A stretch of 64,000 nt of DNA from Betaproteobacteria bacterium (GCA_028065725.1 JAPTVL010000268.1:124001-188000); one strand, 5' to 3'; positions 1-8,738 are shown, numbered from the stretch's first letter. Notes: generated from the letters alone by a model not told the origin. Numbers and translations: made by a program.

Positions 1-311
1 CCGCGAGCCTCGGCCAGCGGCTTGCCCTGCTCCAGGGTCATCAGCCGCGCCAGGTCTTCCTGGTTCTCCATCATCAACTCGAACCAGCGCTTGAGAATCC
101 TGGCCCGCTCGGCCGCCGTCTTCGCCCGCCAGGGATGGAAAGCGGCCTGCGCCGCATCGATCGCACGACGGGTTTCGACGGCGCCGAAGTTCGGCACCGA
201 ACCCAGCACTTCGCCCGTGGCCGGATTGCGGACTTCGAGGCTGGCGCCGGTGGCAGTCAGCCACTCGCCATTGATCAGGCAGGCATTGCGCAGGAGTTCA
301 GGGTTTTTCAT
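1..311 (-). CDS. gabD: NAD(P)-dependent succinate-semialdehyde dehydrogenase, N-terminal part (cut by window edge)
   Basis: The reverse strand reads from ATG at 311 into MKNPELLRNACLINGEWL, then EVRNPATGEVLGSVPNFG and LMTLEQGKPLAEA. This is the N-terminal NAD(P)-binding part of an aldehyde dehydrogenase of the GabD type. About 103 residues are present; the catalytic Cys and Glu lie beyond the left edge. The family oxidises succinate semialdehyde to succinate. It lies downstream of, and on the same strand as, an HpcH/HpaI aldolase that can release succinate semialdehyde, so the two may act in sequence; that link is inference. The exact substrate cannot be fixed from this fragment. Confidence 0.82.
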   Translation of the reverse strand, partial: MKNPELLRNACLINGEWLTATGASLEVRNPATGEVLGSVPNFGAVETRRAIDAAQAAFHPWRAKTAAERARILKRWFELMMENQEDLARLMTLEQGKPLAEAR

Positions 312-389
312 GGGGTACTTTCGGTATCAAAATTCAAAGTTTAGCCGCATTGCGCTGGAAGGCTGACAACTATCCTATGCCAGCCAGAT

Positions 390-414
390 GCCGTATCGCC
401 AGCGCCGACTCTTG
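390..414 (+). repeat. Dispersed 25-bp repeat, copy 1
   Basis: Matches the consensus GCCGT-NN-CGCCAGCGCCGACTCTTG at every fixed position. It lies between gabD and the aldolase gene and directly abuts the aldolase stop codon (TCA on this strand at 415-417). Confidence 0.85.
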
Positions 415-1209
415 TCAGATCGCCGCGCCGGGTTCGGCCTTGCCGTCGCGGAAAGACTCGGCCAGCTTCACCGCGGCGCCGCGCAGCAGCGTGGTGTCGC
501 CGCCGACGGCGATGAAGCTGGCGCCGCAGTCGCGGTAATGCCGGGCCAGCCCCGATTCGGTGACGAAGACGCCGGCCGCCTTGCCGCTTGCCGCGATGCG
601 CACCAGGGCAGCCTCGATTGCCGCCCGCACCTCGGGATGCCCGGCATCGCCGAGATGCCCGAGCGAGGCGGCAAGGTCGGCCGGCCCGATGAACACCGCA
701 TCGACGCCGTCGACGGCGAGTATGGCGTCGAGATTTTCCAGCCCCTCCCGGGTTTCGACCTGAACCACCAGGCAGACCTCCGCGTTGGCATGCTTTACGT
801 AGTCCTTGATGCCGGCCCAGTGCGCGGCGCGCGCCAGCGAAGCCGCGACGCCACGGATGCCCTCGGGCGGATAGCGCACCGCGCGCACCAGCTGCCGCGC
901 CTGTGCGGCGTCGTCGACCAACGGCAGCAGCAGAGTCTGCGCGCCGGCATCGAGGTACTGCTTGATCAACGCCGGATCATGGCTCATCGGCCGCACCAAC
1001 AGCTGCACCGGATAAGCCGCCGCGGCCTGCAGTTGCGCCAGCACGCTGGCGGGATTGTTGGGCGAATGCTCGGCGTCGATCACCAGCCAGTCGAAACCGG
1101 CGCCAGCGAGGATCTCCATGCTGCAGGAACTGGCCAGGCCGACGAAAAGACCAACCTGCCACTGCCCTTGCCGCAGTTTCTGCTTGAAGAGATTTTTCGG
1201 CATGTCCAT
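415..1209 (-). CDS. HpcH/HpaI-family aldolase (2,4-dihydroxyhept-2-ene-1,7-dioate / 2-keto-3-deoxy acid aldolase type)
   Basis: A 264-residue class II, metal-dependent pyruvate aldolase. Family signatures are VGLFVGLASSCSMEILAGAGFDWLVIDAEH near the N terminus (seen in parts), VQVETREGLENLD, and FIGPADLAASLG. The start is ATG at 1209 (MDMPKNLF), because a GGAG motif overlapping the end of lysR lies at proper distance; ATG 1203 is the alternative. It starts seven bases after the lysR stop and is probably co-transcribed with it. HpaI cleaves 4-hydroxy-2-oxoheptanedioate to pyruvate and succinate semialdehyde; the neighbouring gabD fits this. Related GarL/YfaU enzymes act on sugar acids, so the substrate is not certain. 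Confidence 0.85.
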   Translation of the reverse strand: MDMPKNLFKQKLRQGQWQVGLFVGLASSCSMEILAGAGFDWLVIDAEHSPNNPASVLAQLQAAAAYPVQLLVRPMSHDPALIKQYLDAGAQTLLLPLVDDAAQARQLVRAVRYPPEGIRGVAASLARAAHWAGIKDYVKHANAEVCLVVQVETREGLENLDAILAVDGVDAVFIGPADLAASLGHLGDAGHPEVRAAIEAALVRIAASGKAAGVFVTESGLARHYRDCGASFIAVGGDTTLLRGAAVKLAESFRDGKAEPGAAI

Positions 1210-1216
1210 GAGAGCC

Positions 1217-2131
1217 CTACTCCAGGCCGAGACCCCGATCCCAATAGGGCTCGGGGCCGAGCCGTGCGGCCAGAAAATCAACGAAGGCGCGTACCCGCTG
1301 CGGCACGAAACGGGTGCCGGGAAACACGGCGAACATGCCGAGCACCGGCGCCGGGAAGTTCTTGAGGATAGGCACCAGCTCGCCGCGGCGGATGGCATCG
1401 GCGGCAATGAAGGTCGGTTGATAGACGATGCCCATGCCCTGTATCGCGGCTTCCTGCAAGGCATTGCCGTTGTTGGCGGTGATCGGCCCACCGATCTCGA
1501 CCGCATGCGGCACGCCGTCGATGATGAAGGTCCAGCTGCTGCGCGACGTCAGCGAATAGGCGAGACAGGCGCGCTGCGCCAGCTCGTCGGGATGTTTCGG
1601 CTCGCCGTGCAGCTTCAGATAGGCCGGCGACGCCAGGACCACCGAACGGCAGGTGGTCAAACGCCGCGCCACCGTGGTTTCCGGCAGGCGGTCGGTGATG
1701 CGCAAGGCGAGGTCCATGGCTTCCTCGATCAGATTCACCCGGCGATCGTTGAAATCAAGGTCGATGTGAATATCGGGATGCGCCTTGGAAAACTCCAGGA
1801 TCAGCGGCGTCAGATGCAGCAGGCCAAAGGTCAGGGGCACGGTGGTGCGGATCGCGCCGCGCAGGGTCTGCCGCTCGCCGGCGAGATCGCCCTCGGCCTC
1901 GTCGATGCGATCGAGAATGTCGCGGCATTGCTCGAGGTAGGTCGCACCGGCCGAGGTCAGCGACAGCCGGCGCGTGCTGCGCGCCATCAGCTTGACCCCG
2001 AGATGCGCTTCCAGCGCGGCAATCTGGCGCGTCACCGCCGAGCGGGCGACGTTCAACTGGTCCGCCACCGCGGTGAAACTGCCCGCCTCGGCCACCCGCA
2101 CGAAGGTTTGCATCGCCGCCAATCGATCCAT
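1217..2131 (-). CDS. LysR-family transcriptional regulator
   Basis: A 304-residue LysR regulator. The N terminus (MDRLAAMQTFVRVAEAGSFT) is the usual winged helix-turn-helix, with the recognition region around VADQLNVARSAVTRQIAALE. The rest is the periplasmic-binding-like effector domain. It belongs to the broad DsdC/PecT-like group in which AMQTFVRV is common. ATG 2131 is chosen because GGAGGG sits about eight bases upstream; an in-frame start at 2149 would lack this. It is read in the same direction as the aldolase and gabD and so probably controls this small catabolic set. The inducer is unknown. Confidence 0.88.
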   Translation of the reverse strand: MDRLAAMQTFVRVAEAGSFTAVADQLNVARSAVTRQIAALEAHLGVKLMARSTRRLSLTSAGATYLEQCRDILDRIDEAEGDLAGERQTLRGAIRTTVPLTFGLLHLTPLILEFSKAHPDIHIDLDFNDRRVNLIEEAMDLALRITDRLPETTVARRLTTCRSVVLASPAYLKLHGEPKHPDELAQRACLAYSLTSRSSWTFIIDGVPHAVEIGGPITANNGNALQEAAIQGMGIVYQPTFIAADAIRRGELVPILKNFPAPVLGMFAVFPGTRFVPQRVRAFVDFLAARLGPEPYWDRGLGLE

Positions 2132-2226
2132 GAGTACCCTCCGCGTCAAAAATATCGCTCTTCGATCATTGTATGGGGAACGCTGTCTTACAATTCCACT
2201 CCAATCGCCTTTCCACGGAGATTTTC

Positions 2227-2871
2227 ATGAAGCGAGTATTTTCCCTGCTGTTTGCCACCCTCCTGGCCTCGTTCGCCATGTCCAGCCCGATTCTTGCCGC
2301 CGAACCCCAGGTCGGCCGTGAATTCAAGGTCATCAGCCCCCCGCTGGCAGGCCCGAAGGACAAGATCGAAGTCATCGAGTTCTTTTCCTATGGCTGCCCG
2401 CATTGCAGCGATTTCCATCCGATTATCAGCAAGTGGGCCGCCAGCCTGCCCAAGGACGTGAGCTTTCGCCGCGTTCCGGTAAGTTTCAGCCGCCCCGAGT
2501 GGGCCCGCCTGTCGCGCCTGTACTACGCGCTGGAAGCCACCGGCGACCTGGCCAAGCTGGATACCGCCGTGTTCCTCGCCCTGCATGAGCAGCGCGTCTC
2601 GTTCAAAACCGACGAAGCGGTGGTTGCCTGGGCAGCAAACAAGGGCGTCGACGCCAAGAAATTCGGCGATGCGCTGGGTGCCTTCTCGATGCAGAGCAAG
2701 GTGCAGCGCGCCGACGCGGACGCCACCGCCGCCCGCATCGGCGGCGTACCTGCGCTGGCCGTCGACGGCAAGTTCCTGATCAACAACGAGGCCGCCGACA
2801 ACTACGAGCACCTGCTGCAGATCACCGACAGCGTCATCGTCAAGGCCCGCAAGGATCGCAAGGGAAAGTAA
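2227..2871 (+). CDS. dsbA: Thiol:disulfide interchange protein DsbA
   Basis: A 214-residue periplasmic oxidase that puts disulfide bonds into exported proteins. Residues 1-24 form a Sec signal peptide ending ILAA. The thioredoxin-fold active site is CPHC at residues 57-60 within EFFSYGCPHCSDFHP. The cis-proline loop is seen as GGVPALAVDGKFLI. ATG 2227 follows ACGGAG. dsbB begins three bases after the stop, so oxidase and re-oxidant form one operon. A TACAAT at 2189-2194 could be its -10 box, but no convincing -35 is placed. Confidence 0.95.
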   Translation: MKRVFSLLFATLLASFAMSSPILAAEPQVGREFKVISPPLAGPKDKIEVIEFFSYGCPHCSDFHPIISKWAASLPKDVSFRRVPVSFSRPEWARLSRLYYALEATGDLAKLDTAVFLALHEQRVSFKTDEAVVAWAANKGVDAKKFGDALGAFSMQSKVQRADADATAARIGGVPALAVDGKFLINNEAADNYEHLLQITDSVIVKARKDRKGK

Positions 2872-2874
2872 GCC

Positions 2875-3390
2875 ATGTCGCTGTTGCGCCCGCTCCCGTC
2901 AGCGCGCGGGCTGATCGCCGCCACCGGCCTGGCCGCTGCCGGCCTGGTCGGGGGCGGCCTGATCCTGGCGCATACCCTGAATCTCGCCGCCTGCCCGCTG
3001 TGCATTCTGCAGCGCATGCTCTACCTGCTGCTGACGCTCGAAGCCGCGGCGATCCTGAGCCTGGCCGGATCGCCTTTGGCGCGCCGCCTCGGCGCCGTGG
3101 CGATGGTGGCCACGACGTTGACCGGTGCCGGCATCGCGGCCTATCAGACCTGGTTGCAACGCTTCGCCAAGGGCGTCAGCTGTACCGCGGATCAACCGTG
3201 GTGGGAGCACTTCGTGAATTGGGCCGGCAGCGTCTGGCCGCTGATGTTCGAGGCCTCCGGCCTGTGCTCAGAGGCCGGCTGGAAATTTCTCGGCCTGTCG
3301 ATCGCTGAATGGTCGCTGGTCGCCTTCAGCTCGATGAGCATCGCGATGCTGTCGGTGATCCTGCGCCCTGCCGAGCGCAGCGCACCGTAG
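2875..3390 (+). CDS. dsbB: Disulfide bond formation protein DsbB
   Basis: A 171-residue inner-membrane protein with four predicted helices. It re-oxidises DsbA and passes electrons to quinone. The first periplasmic loop carries CPLC at residues 40-43; the second cysteine pair is Cys103 (GVSCTADQ) and Cys131 (SGLCSEAG). All four catalytic cysteines of the family are therefore present. It sits directly behind dsbA with a three-base gap, which supports co-expression. Confidence 0.95.
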   Translation: MSLLRPLPSARGLIAATGLAAAGLVGGGLILAHTLNLAACPLCILQRMLYLLLTLEAAAILSLAGSPLARRLGAVAMVATTLTGAGIAAYQTWLQRFAKGVSCTADQPWWEHFVNWAGSVWPLMFEASGLCSEAGWKFLGLSIAEWSLVAFSSMSIAMLSVILRPAERSAP

Positions 3391-3416
3391 TCGCAGGCGC
3401 ACTGCGCCGGGACTGC

Positions 3417-4052
3417 CTAGCGCTGTTTGCGGTCGCGGGTCAGGGCTGCGGCTTCCGTCGCCGTCAGAAATTTCCAGGGCAGCGGAACCAGCCCGGGCAC
3501 CTTCGCCATGTAGCTGCGATAGGTTTCGCCATAGCTGGCAATGAGCTTGTCCTCTTCCAGCTTCGAGCCGACCACCAGGTAAGCGGTAATCATCAGCGCC
3601 GAAACCAGCAGCGGCCCGTTCATGTCGCGGCTCCAGAGCAGCACCAGGCCGATGCAGTACCAGGGATGGCGGACAAAGCGATGGATGAATGACACCCGGA
3701 AGCTCTCCGGATCGGCCTTGCCTTGCGTCCGCAACTGGCGCAAACCGATGAACTCACCCATGTCATAGCTGCGACCCGTGGCGAGAAAACCCGCAACGGC
3801 CGCCAGCGCAAAGCCGTTCGCCAGCCAGCCCCAGGCACCGCGCCACTGCCAGAGCCAGTCGCTTGGGGTGGCATATACCAGCCAGAGCACCGGCAACAGC
3901 GTCACCGTCGCCAGCACATTGAAAGCCAGTCGATAGCCCGGCATGGCTTGCGGCCAGCGATCGCCGATCCAGGCCTTGAAGCCGGACGCCGCCAGCATCG
4001 AATGCAACGCGAAATATGCGAGCCAGGCCAGGGCAATGCCGGCCAGTTTCAT
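3417..4052 (-). CDS. NnrU / isoprenylcysteine methyltransferase-like integral membrane protein
   Basis: A 211-residue protein with about five to six hydrophobic segments. The motif FVRHPWYCIGLVLLW followed by EEDKLIASYGETYRSY is the hallmark of the ICMT/PEMT/NnrU membrane methyltransferase superfamily: HP for SAM binding and the E..L...YG..Y.. tail. The start MKLAGIALAWLAYF at 4052 gives a natural first membrane helix; an upstream extension to 4109 has no family-like sequence. NnrU is associated with nitrite/NO reduction genes and related proteins methylate thiols or lipids. No such partner genes are adjacent, so the substrate is open. It converges with dsbB. Confidence 0.7.
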   Translation of the reverse strand: MKLAGIALAWLAYFALHSMLAASGFKAWIGDRWPQAMPGYRLAFNVLATVTLLPVLWLVYATPSDWLWQWRGAWGWLANGFALAAVAGFLATGRSYDMGEFIGLRQLRTQGKADPESFRVSFIHRFVRHPWYCIGLVLLWSRDMNGPLLVSALMITAYLVVGSKLEEDKLIASYGETYRSYMAKVPGLVPLPWKFLTATEAAALTRDRKQR

Positions 4053-4131
4053 GGCGGCGGCCAATCGATCATGATTTCCACCCCTGTTCCGACGCAGACA
4101 TTGCGCCACCTGCCAGCACAGCAGCGGGACG

Positions 4132-5067
4132 CTAAGGTTTCTGCCCGATCATCCGCTGGTAGAGCGCCAGCGATTCGCCGACGATGCCGCGGCGGAAGGC
4201 CAGCACGCAGATCACGAAAATCGCGCCCATGATCACGGTCACCAGCGAACCTACCTTGTCGGCCAGTTCGTTCTGCAGGGTGACGATCACCGTCGCGCCG
4301 ACCACCGGGCCGAACACCGTGCCCATCCCGCCCAGCAGCGTCATCAGCACCACCTCGCCCGAGGTGTGCCAGTGGGCATCGGTCAGCGTCGCGAACTTGA
4401 ACACCAGGGTCTTGGTCGCACCGGCCAGCCCGGCCAGCCCGGCCGAGAGCACGAAGGCCAGCAGCTTGTATTTGGCGACGTCGTAACCCAGCGAAATCGC
4501 GCGCGACTCATTTTCGCGGATGGCCTTGAGGATCTGGCCGAAGGGCGAGTGAATGGTGCGCTGGATCAGCCAGAAGGAGCCGGCGAAGATCGCCACCACG
4601 ACATAGTAGAGGTTGATGTCGTTGGCCAGGTCGAGACCGAACAGGGTGCCGCGCGGTACGCCCTGCAGGCCGTCTTCGCCACCAGTGAAAGGCGCCTGGA
4701 GGAAGAAGAAGAACACCATCTGCGCCAATGCCAATGTCACCATGGCGAAATAGATGCCCTGGCGGCGGATGGCGAGACTGCCGATCACCCAGCCGAGCAC
4801 GGCGGCGGCGCCAGTGCCGGCCAGCAGGCCGAGCAGGGTCGGCAGTTCCCAGACCTTGAGGGCATGCCCGGTGACATAGCCTGCGGTGCCGAGAAACACC
4901 GCATGGCCGAAGGACAGCAGGCCGGTATAGCCCAGCAGCAGGTTGAAGGCGCAGGCGAACAGCGCGAAACACAGCACTTTCATCACCAGGATCGGGTAGA
5001 TGAACGCCGGCGCCAGCAGCAGCAGGCCGAGGCCGACCAGATAGGCGATGGTGACGCGCCGGCTCAT
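4132..5067 (-). CDS. livM: Branched-chain amino acid-type ABC transporter permease, LivM
   Basis: A 311-residue permease with eight or more hydrophobic segments. It shows the family stretch NLLLGYTGLLSFGHAVFLG and the EAA-like loop AIRENESRAISLGYDVAKYK. The start ATG (MSRRVTIAYLVG) overlaps the livH stop as ATGA, so the two permeases are translationally coupled. A longer in-frame ORF reaches into livH but is only its shadow. It is the last gene of the importer operon livG-livF-livK-livH-livM. Confidence 0.9.
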   Translation of the reverse strand: MSRRVTIAYLVGLGLLLLAPAFIYPILVMKVLCFALFACAFNLLLGYTGLLSFGHAVFLGTAGYVTGHALKVWELPTLLGLLAGTGAAAVLGWVIGSLAIRRQGIYFAMVTLALAQMVFFFFLQAPFTGGEDGLQGVPRGTLFGLDLANDINLYYVVVAIFAGSFWLIQRTIHSPFGQILKAIRENESRAISLGYDVAKYKLLAFVLSAGLAGLAGATKTLVFKFATLTDAHWHTSGEVVLMTLLGGMGTVFGPVVGATVIVTLQNELADKVGSLVTVIMGAIFVICVLAFRRGIVGESLALYQRMIGQKP

Positions 5068-5951
5068 TTCTCTCTTCCGAACAGGCCGGCCGGACGGATC
5101 ATCAGCACCACCGCCATGATCATGAACACCACCGTGGCACTGGCCTCGGGCCAGAATACCTTGGTCATGCCCTCGATGATGCCGAGCCCGAGGCCGGTCA
5201 CCACCGAACCGAGGATGGAACCCATGCCGCCGATCACGACCACGGCGAACACGATGATGATCAGGTTGGAACCCATCAGCGGGCCGATCTGCGTGGCCGG
5301 CGCGGCGAGCACGCCGGCGAATCCGGCCAGACCGACGCCGAAGCCGTAGGTCAGCATCACCATCAGCGGCACGTTGATGCCGAAGGCCTGAGTCAGCTTC
5401 GGGTTCTCGGTGGCCGCGCGCAGGTAGGCCCCCAGCCGCGTCTTCTCGATCACGTACCAGGTGGCGAGGCACACCGACAGCGAGGCGACGATGACCCAGG
5501 CCCGGTACTTGGGCAGGAACATGAAGCCGAGGTTGAAGGCACCCGCAAGCTCCTCCGGAATCGAATAGGGTTGGCCCGCCACGCCGTACAGGTCGCGGAA
5601 CAGGCCCTCGATCATCAGCGCCAGGCCGAAGGTCAGCAGCAGGCCGTAGAGATGGTCGAGCTTGTACAGCCATTGCAGCATCAGGCGTTCGATGGCGATG
5701 CCGATGATGCCGACGCAGAGCGGCGCCAGCAGCAGCATCCACCAGTAGCCGATGCCGAGGTACTCGAGGCCGATCCAGGTCAGCATGGCGCCGGCCATGT
5801 AGAGCGCGCCATGGGCGAAGTTGATGATGTTCAGCATGCCGAAGATCACGGCAAGCCCCAGGCTCAGAACGGCATAGAAGGACCCATTGACCAGCCCCAG
5901 CATGAGCTGGCCGAACAAGGCCTGGATCGGTACGCCGAAAATCTCCGTCAT
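5064..5951 (-). CDS. livH: Branched-chain amino acid-type ABC transporter permease, LivH
   Basis: A 295-residue inner-membrane permease. Typical LivH stretches are LSLGLAVIFGMLNIINFAHG near the N terminus, the loop AATENPKLTQAFGINV, and GGMGSILGSVVTGLGLG. It pairs with LivM to form the membrane channel. It begins 28 bases after the binding-protein gene. Its stop overlaps the livM start. Confidence 0.92.
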   Translation of the reverse strand: MTEIFGVPIQALFGQLMLGLVNGSFYAVLSLGLAVIFGMLNIINFAHGALYMAGAMLTWIGLEYLGIGYWWMLLLAPLCVGIIGIAIERLMLQWLYKLDHLYGLLLTFGLALMIEGLFRDLYGVAGQPYSIPEELAGAFNLGFMFLPKYRAWVIVASLSVCLATWYVIEKTRLGAYLRAATENPKLTQAFGINVPLMVMLTYGFGVGLAGFAGVLAAPATQIGPLMGSNLIIIVFAVVVIGGMGSILGSVVTGLGLGIIEGMTKVFWPEASATVVFMIMAVVLMIRPAGLFGREK

Positions 5952-5979
5952 GCGAACATCCCCTGCATCGTCGTCCGGA

Positions 5980-7209
5980 TTACTTCTTGACGGCGGCGCA
6001 GCGCGAAGCCGACATCGGCTGGAAAGCCTGGTCGCCCGGGATCACCTGCTTCACATGGTAGTAGTCCCACGGCTCCTTCGATTCGGCCGGCTTCTTGACC
6101 TCGACCAGGTACATGTCGTGGACCATGCGGCCGTCCTCGCGAATCTTGCCGCCCTTGGCGAAGGGGTCGTTGATCGGCATGGCCTTCATCTGCTTCATCA
6201 CCGTTGCCGTGTCGTCGGTACCCGTGGTCTGCACCGCCTTCAGGTAATGCATGACGGCCGAATAGGTTCCGGCCGGCAGCATGTTCGGCATCTTCTTGTG
6301 CTTGCTGAAGAAGCGGCGGCTGAACTCGCGTGTCTCGTTGTTGAGGTTCCAGTAGAAACCCTCGGTGAACATCATGCCTTGCGTGGTCTGCAAGCCCAGG
6401 GCGTGAATGTCGACCACCGTGGTGAGCAGCCCGACCAGGGTCTGGCCCTTGGTGATGCCGAACTCGTTGGCGGCCTTGATCGAGTTGATGGTGTCGCCGC
6501 CGGCGTTGGCCAGGCCGATGACCTTGGCCTTGGAGGCCTGTGCCTGGAGCAGGAAGGATGAGAAGTCCGAGGCGTTCAGCGGATGGCGCACGGCGCCGAG
6601 CACCTTTCCGCCGTTGGCCTTCACGGCTTCCATGGTGTCCTTTTCCAGGGAATGGCCGAAGGCGTAGTCAGCGGTCAGGAAGAACCAGGTGTCCTTGCCC
6701 TGCTTGGTCACCGCCTTGCCGGGGCCGTTGGCCAGCGCGTAGGTGTCATAGACGTAATGCACGACGTTGTTCGGCGCACAATCCTCGTTGGTCAGGCGGG
6801 TCGATGCCGCGCCGGTGTTGAGCATGATCTTGTTCTTTTCCGTGGTGACCTTGGCCACCGCCAGCGCCACGCCGGAGTTCAGCACGTCGGTGACCATGTC
6901 CACGCCTTGCGTGTCGTACCATTCGCGCACCTTGTTGGAACCCACGTCGGCCTTGTTCTGGTGATCGGCGGAGACCAGTTCGATCTTGAACTTCGGCTTG
7001 AACTGCGCCTTGAAGTCCTCGATCGCCATTTCGGCTGCCACTACCGAACCCTTGCCGCCGAGGTCGGAATACACGCCGGACATGTCGGTCAGCACGGCAA
7101 CCTTGACCACGTCGCCGGAAATCTTGCCTTTGGCCTGCGCCATGGCGGATCCTGCCGCCGGCAAGAGCAGTGCGGAAATGGCCAGGGCCAGCAGTTTGCG
7201 TTTCATCAT
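5980..7209 (-). CDS. Periplasmic substrate-binding protein of the HAAT/LivK family
   Basis: A 409-residue exported solute-binding protein. The signal peptide runs MMKRKLLALAISALLLPAAGSAMAQA. The mature part (VKVAVLTDMSGVYSDLGGKGSVVAAEMA) is the type I periplasmic-binding fold. AAGGAGG lies seven bases before ATG 7209. It is longer than E. coli LivK (about 370). Members of this branch bind aromatic acids, amides or amino acids. Given the phenol genes elsewhere in the window an aromatic ligand is possible but not shown. Confidence 0.88.
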   Translation of the reverse strand: MMKRKLLALAISALLLPAAGSAMAQAKGKISGDVVKVAVLTDMSGVYSDLGGKGSVVAAEMAIEDFKAQFKPKFKIELVSADHQNKADVGSNKVREWYDTQGVDMVTDVLNSGVALAVAKVTTEKNKIMLNTGAASTRLTNEDCAPNNVVHYVYDTYALANGPGKAVTKQGKDTWFFLTADYAFGHSLEKDTMEAVKANGGKVLGAVRHPLNASDFSSFLLQAQASKAKVIGLANAGGDTINSIKAANEFGITKGQTLVGLLTTVVDIHALGLQTTQGMMFTEGFYWNLNNETREFSRRFFSKHKKMPNMLPAGTYSAVMHYLKAVQTTGTDDTATVMKQMKAMPINDPFAKGGKIREDGRMVHDMYLVEVKKPAESKEPWDYYHVKQVIPGDQAFQPMSASRCAAVKK

Positions 7210-7249
7210 GGTGTCTCCTCCTTGGTAAAAATTGACGGGATCGAAAAGC

Positions 7250-7957
7250 TCAGACCCCGAGGTACTCCTGCAGCAGGTGCTGCTTTTCGCTGATTTCGTG
7301 CTGCGCGATTTCCTCCATCACCTGGCCGTGCTCGACAATGAACATGCGGTCGGCCAATGGTGCGGCAAAACGGAAATTCTGCTCGACCAGGATGATGGTG
7401 TAATCGCGCTGCTTGAGCATCCTGATCACCTCGCCCAGCTTCTGCACGATGACCGGGGCCAGGCCTTCGGACACTTCGTCGAGCAGCAGCAGCTTGGCGC
7501 CGGTACGCAGGATACGCGCCATGGCCAGCATCTGCTGTTCGCCGCCCGAGAGCCGCGTGCCCTGGCTGTTGCGGCGTTCCTTGAGGTTCGGGAAGATTTC
7601 ATACAACTCGTCCAGACTCATGCCGCCGCTGCCCACCTGCGGCGGCAACAGCAGGTTTTCCTCGCAGCTGAGGCTGGCGTAGATGCCGCGCTCTTCCGGG
7701 CAGTAACCGACGCCCAACTGGGCGATGCGGTGCGAAGGCATGTCGATGACTTCGCGCCCGTTGAGCATGATCGATCCGGTGCGGCGTCCGGTCAGGCCGA
7801 GGATCGCGCGCAAGGTCGTGGTGCGCCCCGCGCCGTTGCGCCCCAGCAGGGAAATGCATTCGCCGCGCCGCACCGTGAAATCCATGCCGTGCAGCACATG
7901 CGACTCGCCGTAGAAGGCGTGCAGGTCGGAAACGCGAAGAAACTCGGTGGTGCTCAT
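7250..7957 (-). CDS. livF: ABC transporter ATP-binding protein LivF (Walker A Lys replaced by Arg)
   Basis: A 235-residue ATPase of the LivF type. The ABC signature is RLSGGEQQMLAMARIL; the Walker B is KLLLLDEVSEGLAP; the switch His follows in EQNF. The Walker A reads GRNGAGRT at residues 39-46, so Arg45 stands where the ATP-binding Lys is expected (codon CGC). The rest of the protein looks intact, so this is not an obvious pseudogene. The start at 7957 lies one base after the livG stop (TGAGATG). With LivG it should energise the LivHM channel. Confidence 0.9.
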   Translation of the reverse strand: MSTTEFLRVSDLHAFYGESHVLHGMDFTVRRGECISLLGRNGAGRTTTLRAILGLTGRRTGSIMLNGREVIDMPSHRIAQLGVGYCPEERGIYASLSCEENLLLPPQVGSGGMSLDELYEIFPNLKERRNSQGTRLSGGEQQMLAMARILRTGAKLLLLDEVSEGLAPVIVQKLGEVIRMLKQRDYTIILVEQNFRFAAPLADRMFIVEHGQVMEEIAQHEISEKQHLLQEYLGV

Positions 7958-7958
7958 C

Positions 7959-8738
7959 TCAGTGTCCCGCCGGCGCAGCCAGCTCGGTGACTTCGGTACC
8001 CATGTAGGCCTCGATCACCAGCGGGTTGGCCGCTACCTCGGCATACGGCCCTTCGGCCAGTACCGCGCCGCGGGCCAGCACCGTCAGCGTGTCGGAAATG
8101 CCAGCCACCACTTTCATGTTGTGCTCAACCATGAGGATGGTGCGGTTGGCCGACACTTTCTTGATCAGTTGCATGACCCGGTCGACGTCTTCATGGCCCA
8201 TGCCCTGGGTTGGCTCGTCGAGCAGCATCAACTCCGGATCGAGCGCCAGGGTGGTGGCGATTTCCAGTGCGCGCTTGCGGCCGTAGGGCATTTCCACGGT
8301 CACCATGTCGACATAGGTTTCGAGACCGACCGAAGTCAGCAGTTCCATGGCACGCTCGTTGAGCAGATTGAGGCTGCGGTCCGACTTCCAGAAATGGAAG
8401 CTGGTGCCCAGCTTGCGCTGCAAGGCAATGCGCACGTTTTCCAGCACGGTCAGATGGGGAAATACCGCCGAGATCTGGAAGGAGCGCACGATCCCGCGCC
8501 GGGCGATCCGCTCGGGTGCTTCACGGGTAATGTCCACACCGTTGAAACGGATTTCGCCGCGCGTCGGCTCGAGAAACTTGGTCAGCAGGTTGAAGCAGGT
8601 GGTCTTGCCCGCCCCGTTGGGGCCGATCAGCGCGTGGATATGGCCGCGCCTGACTTTCAGGTCGACGCCATTGACCGCGACGAAGCCACGGAATTCCTTG
8701 ACGAGACCACTGGTCTCGAGAATGCAATCTTCGGCCAT
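7959..8738 (-). CDS. livG: ABC transporter ATP-binding protein LivG
   Basis: A 259-residue ATPase with Walker A GPNGAGKT at residues 39-46 and Walker B LMLLDEPTQGMG. The signature region is the divergent MPYGRKRALEIATTL typical of LivG. It keeps the Walker A Lys that LivF lacks. The start is ATG 8738 (MAEDCILETSGLVKEF), behind AAAGAG; the ORF continues upstream but without family-like sequence. It is the first gene of the importer operon, divergent from the small exported protein gene. Confidence 0.9.
   Translation of the reverse strand: MAEDCILETSGLVKEFRGFVAVNGVDLKVRRGHIHALIGPNGAGKTTCFNLLTKFLEPTRGEIRFNGVDITREAPERIARRGIVRSFQISAVFPHLTVLENVRIALQRKLGTSFHFWKSDRSLNLLNERAMELLTSVGLETYVDMVTVEMPYGRKRALEIATTLALDPELMLLDEPTQGMGHEDVDRVMQLIKKVSANRTILMVEHNMKVVAGISDTLTVLARGAVLAEGPYAEVAANPLVIEAYMGTEVTELAAPAGH

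Noticed and set aside
7250..7957. livF as a pseudogene
   Set aside because: Only the Walker A lysine is changed; frame, signature, Walker B, start and operon coupling are all intact.
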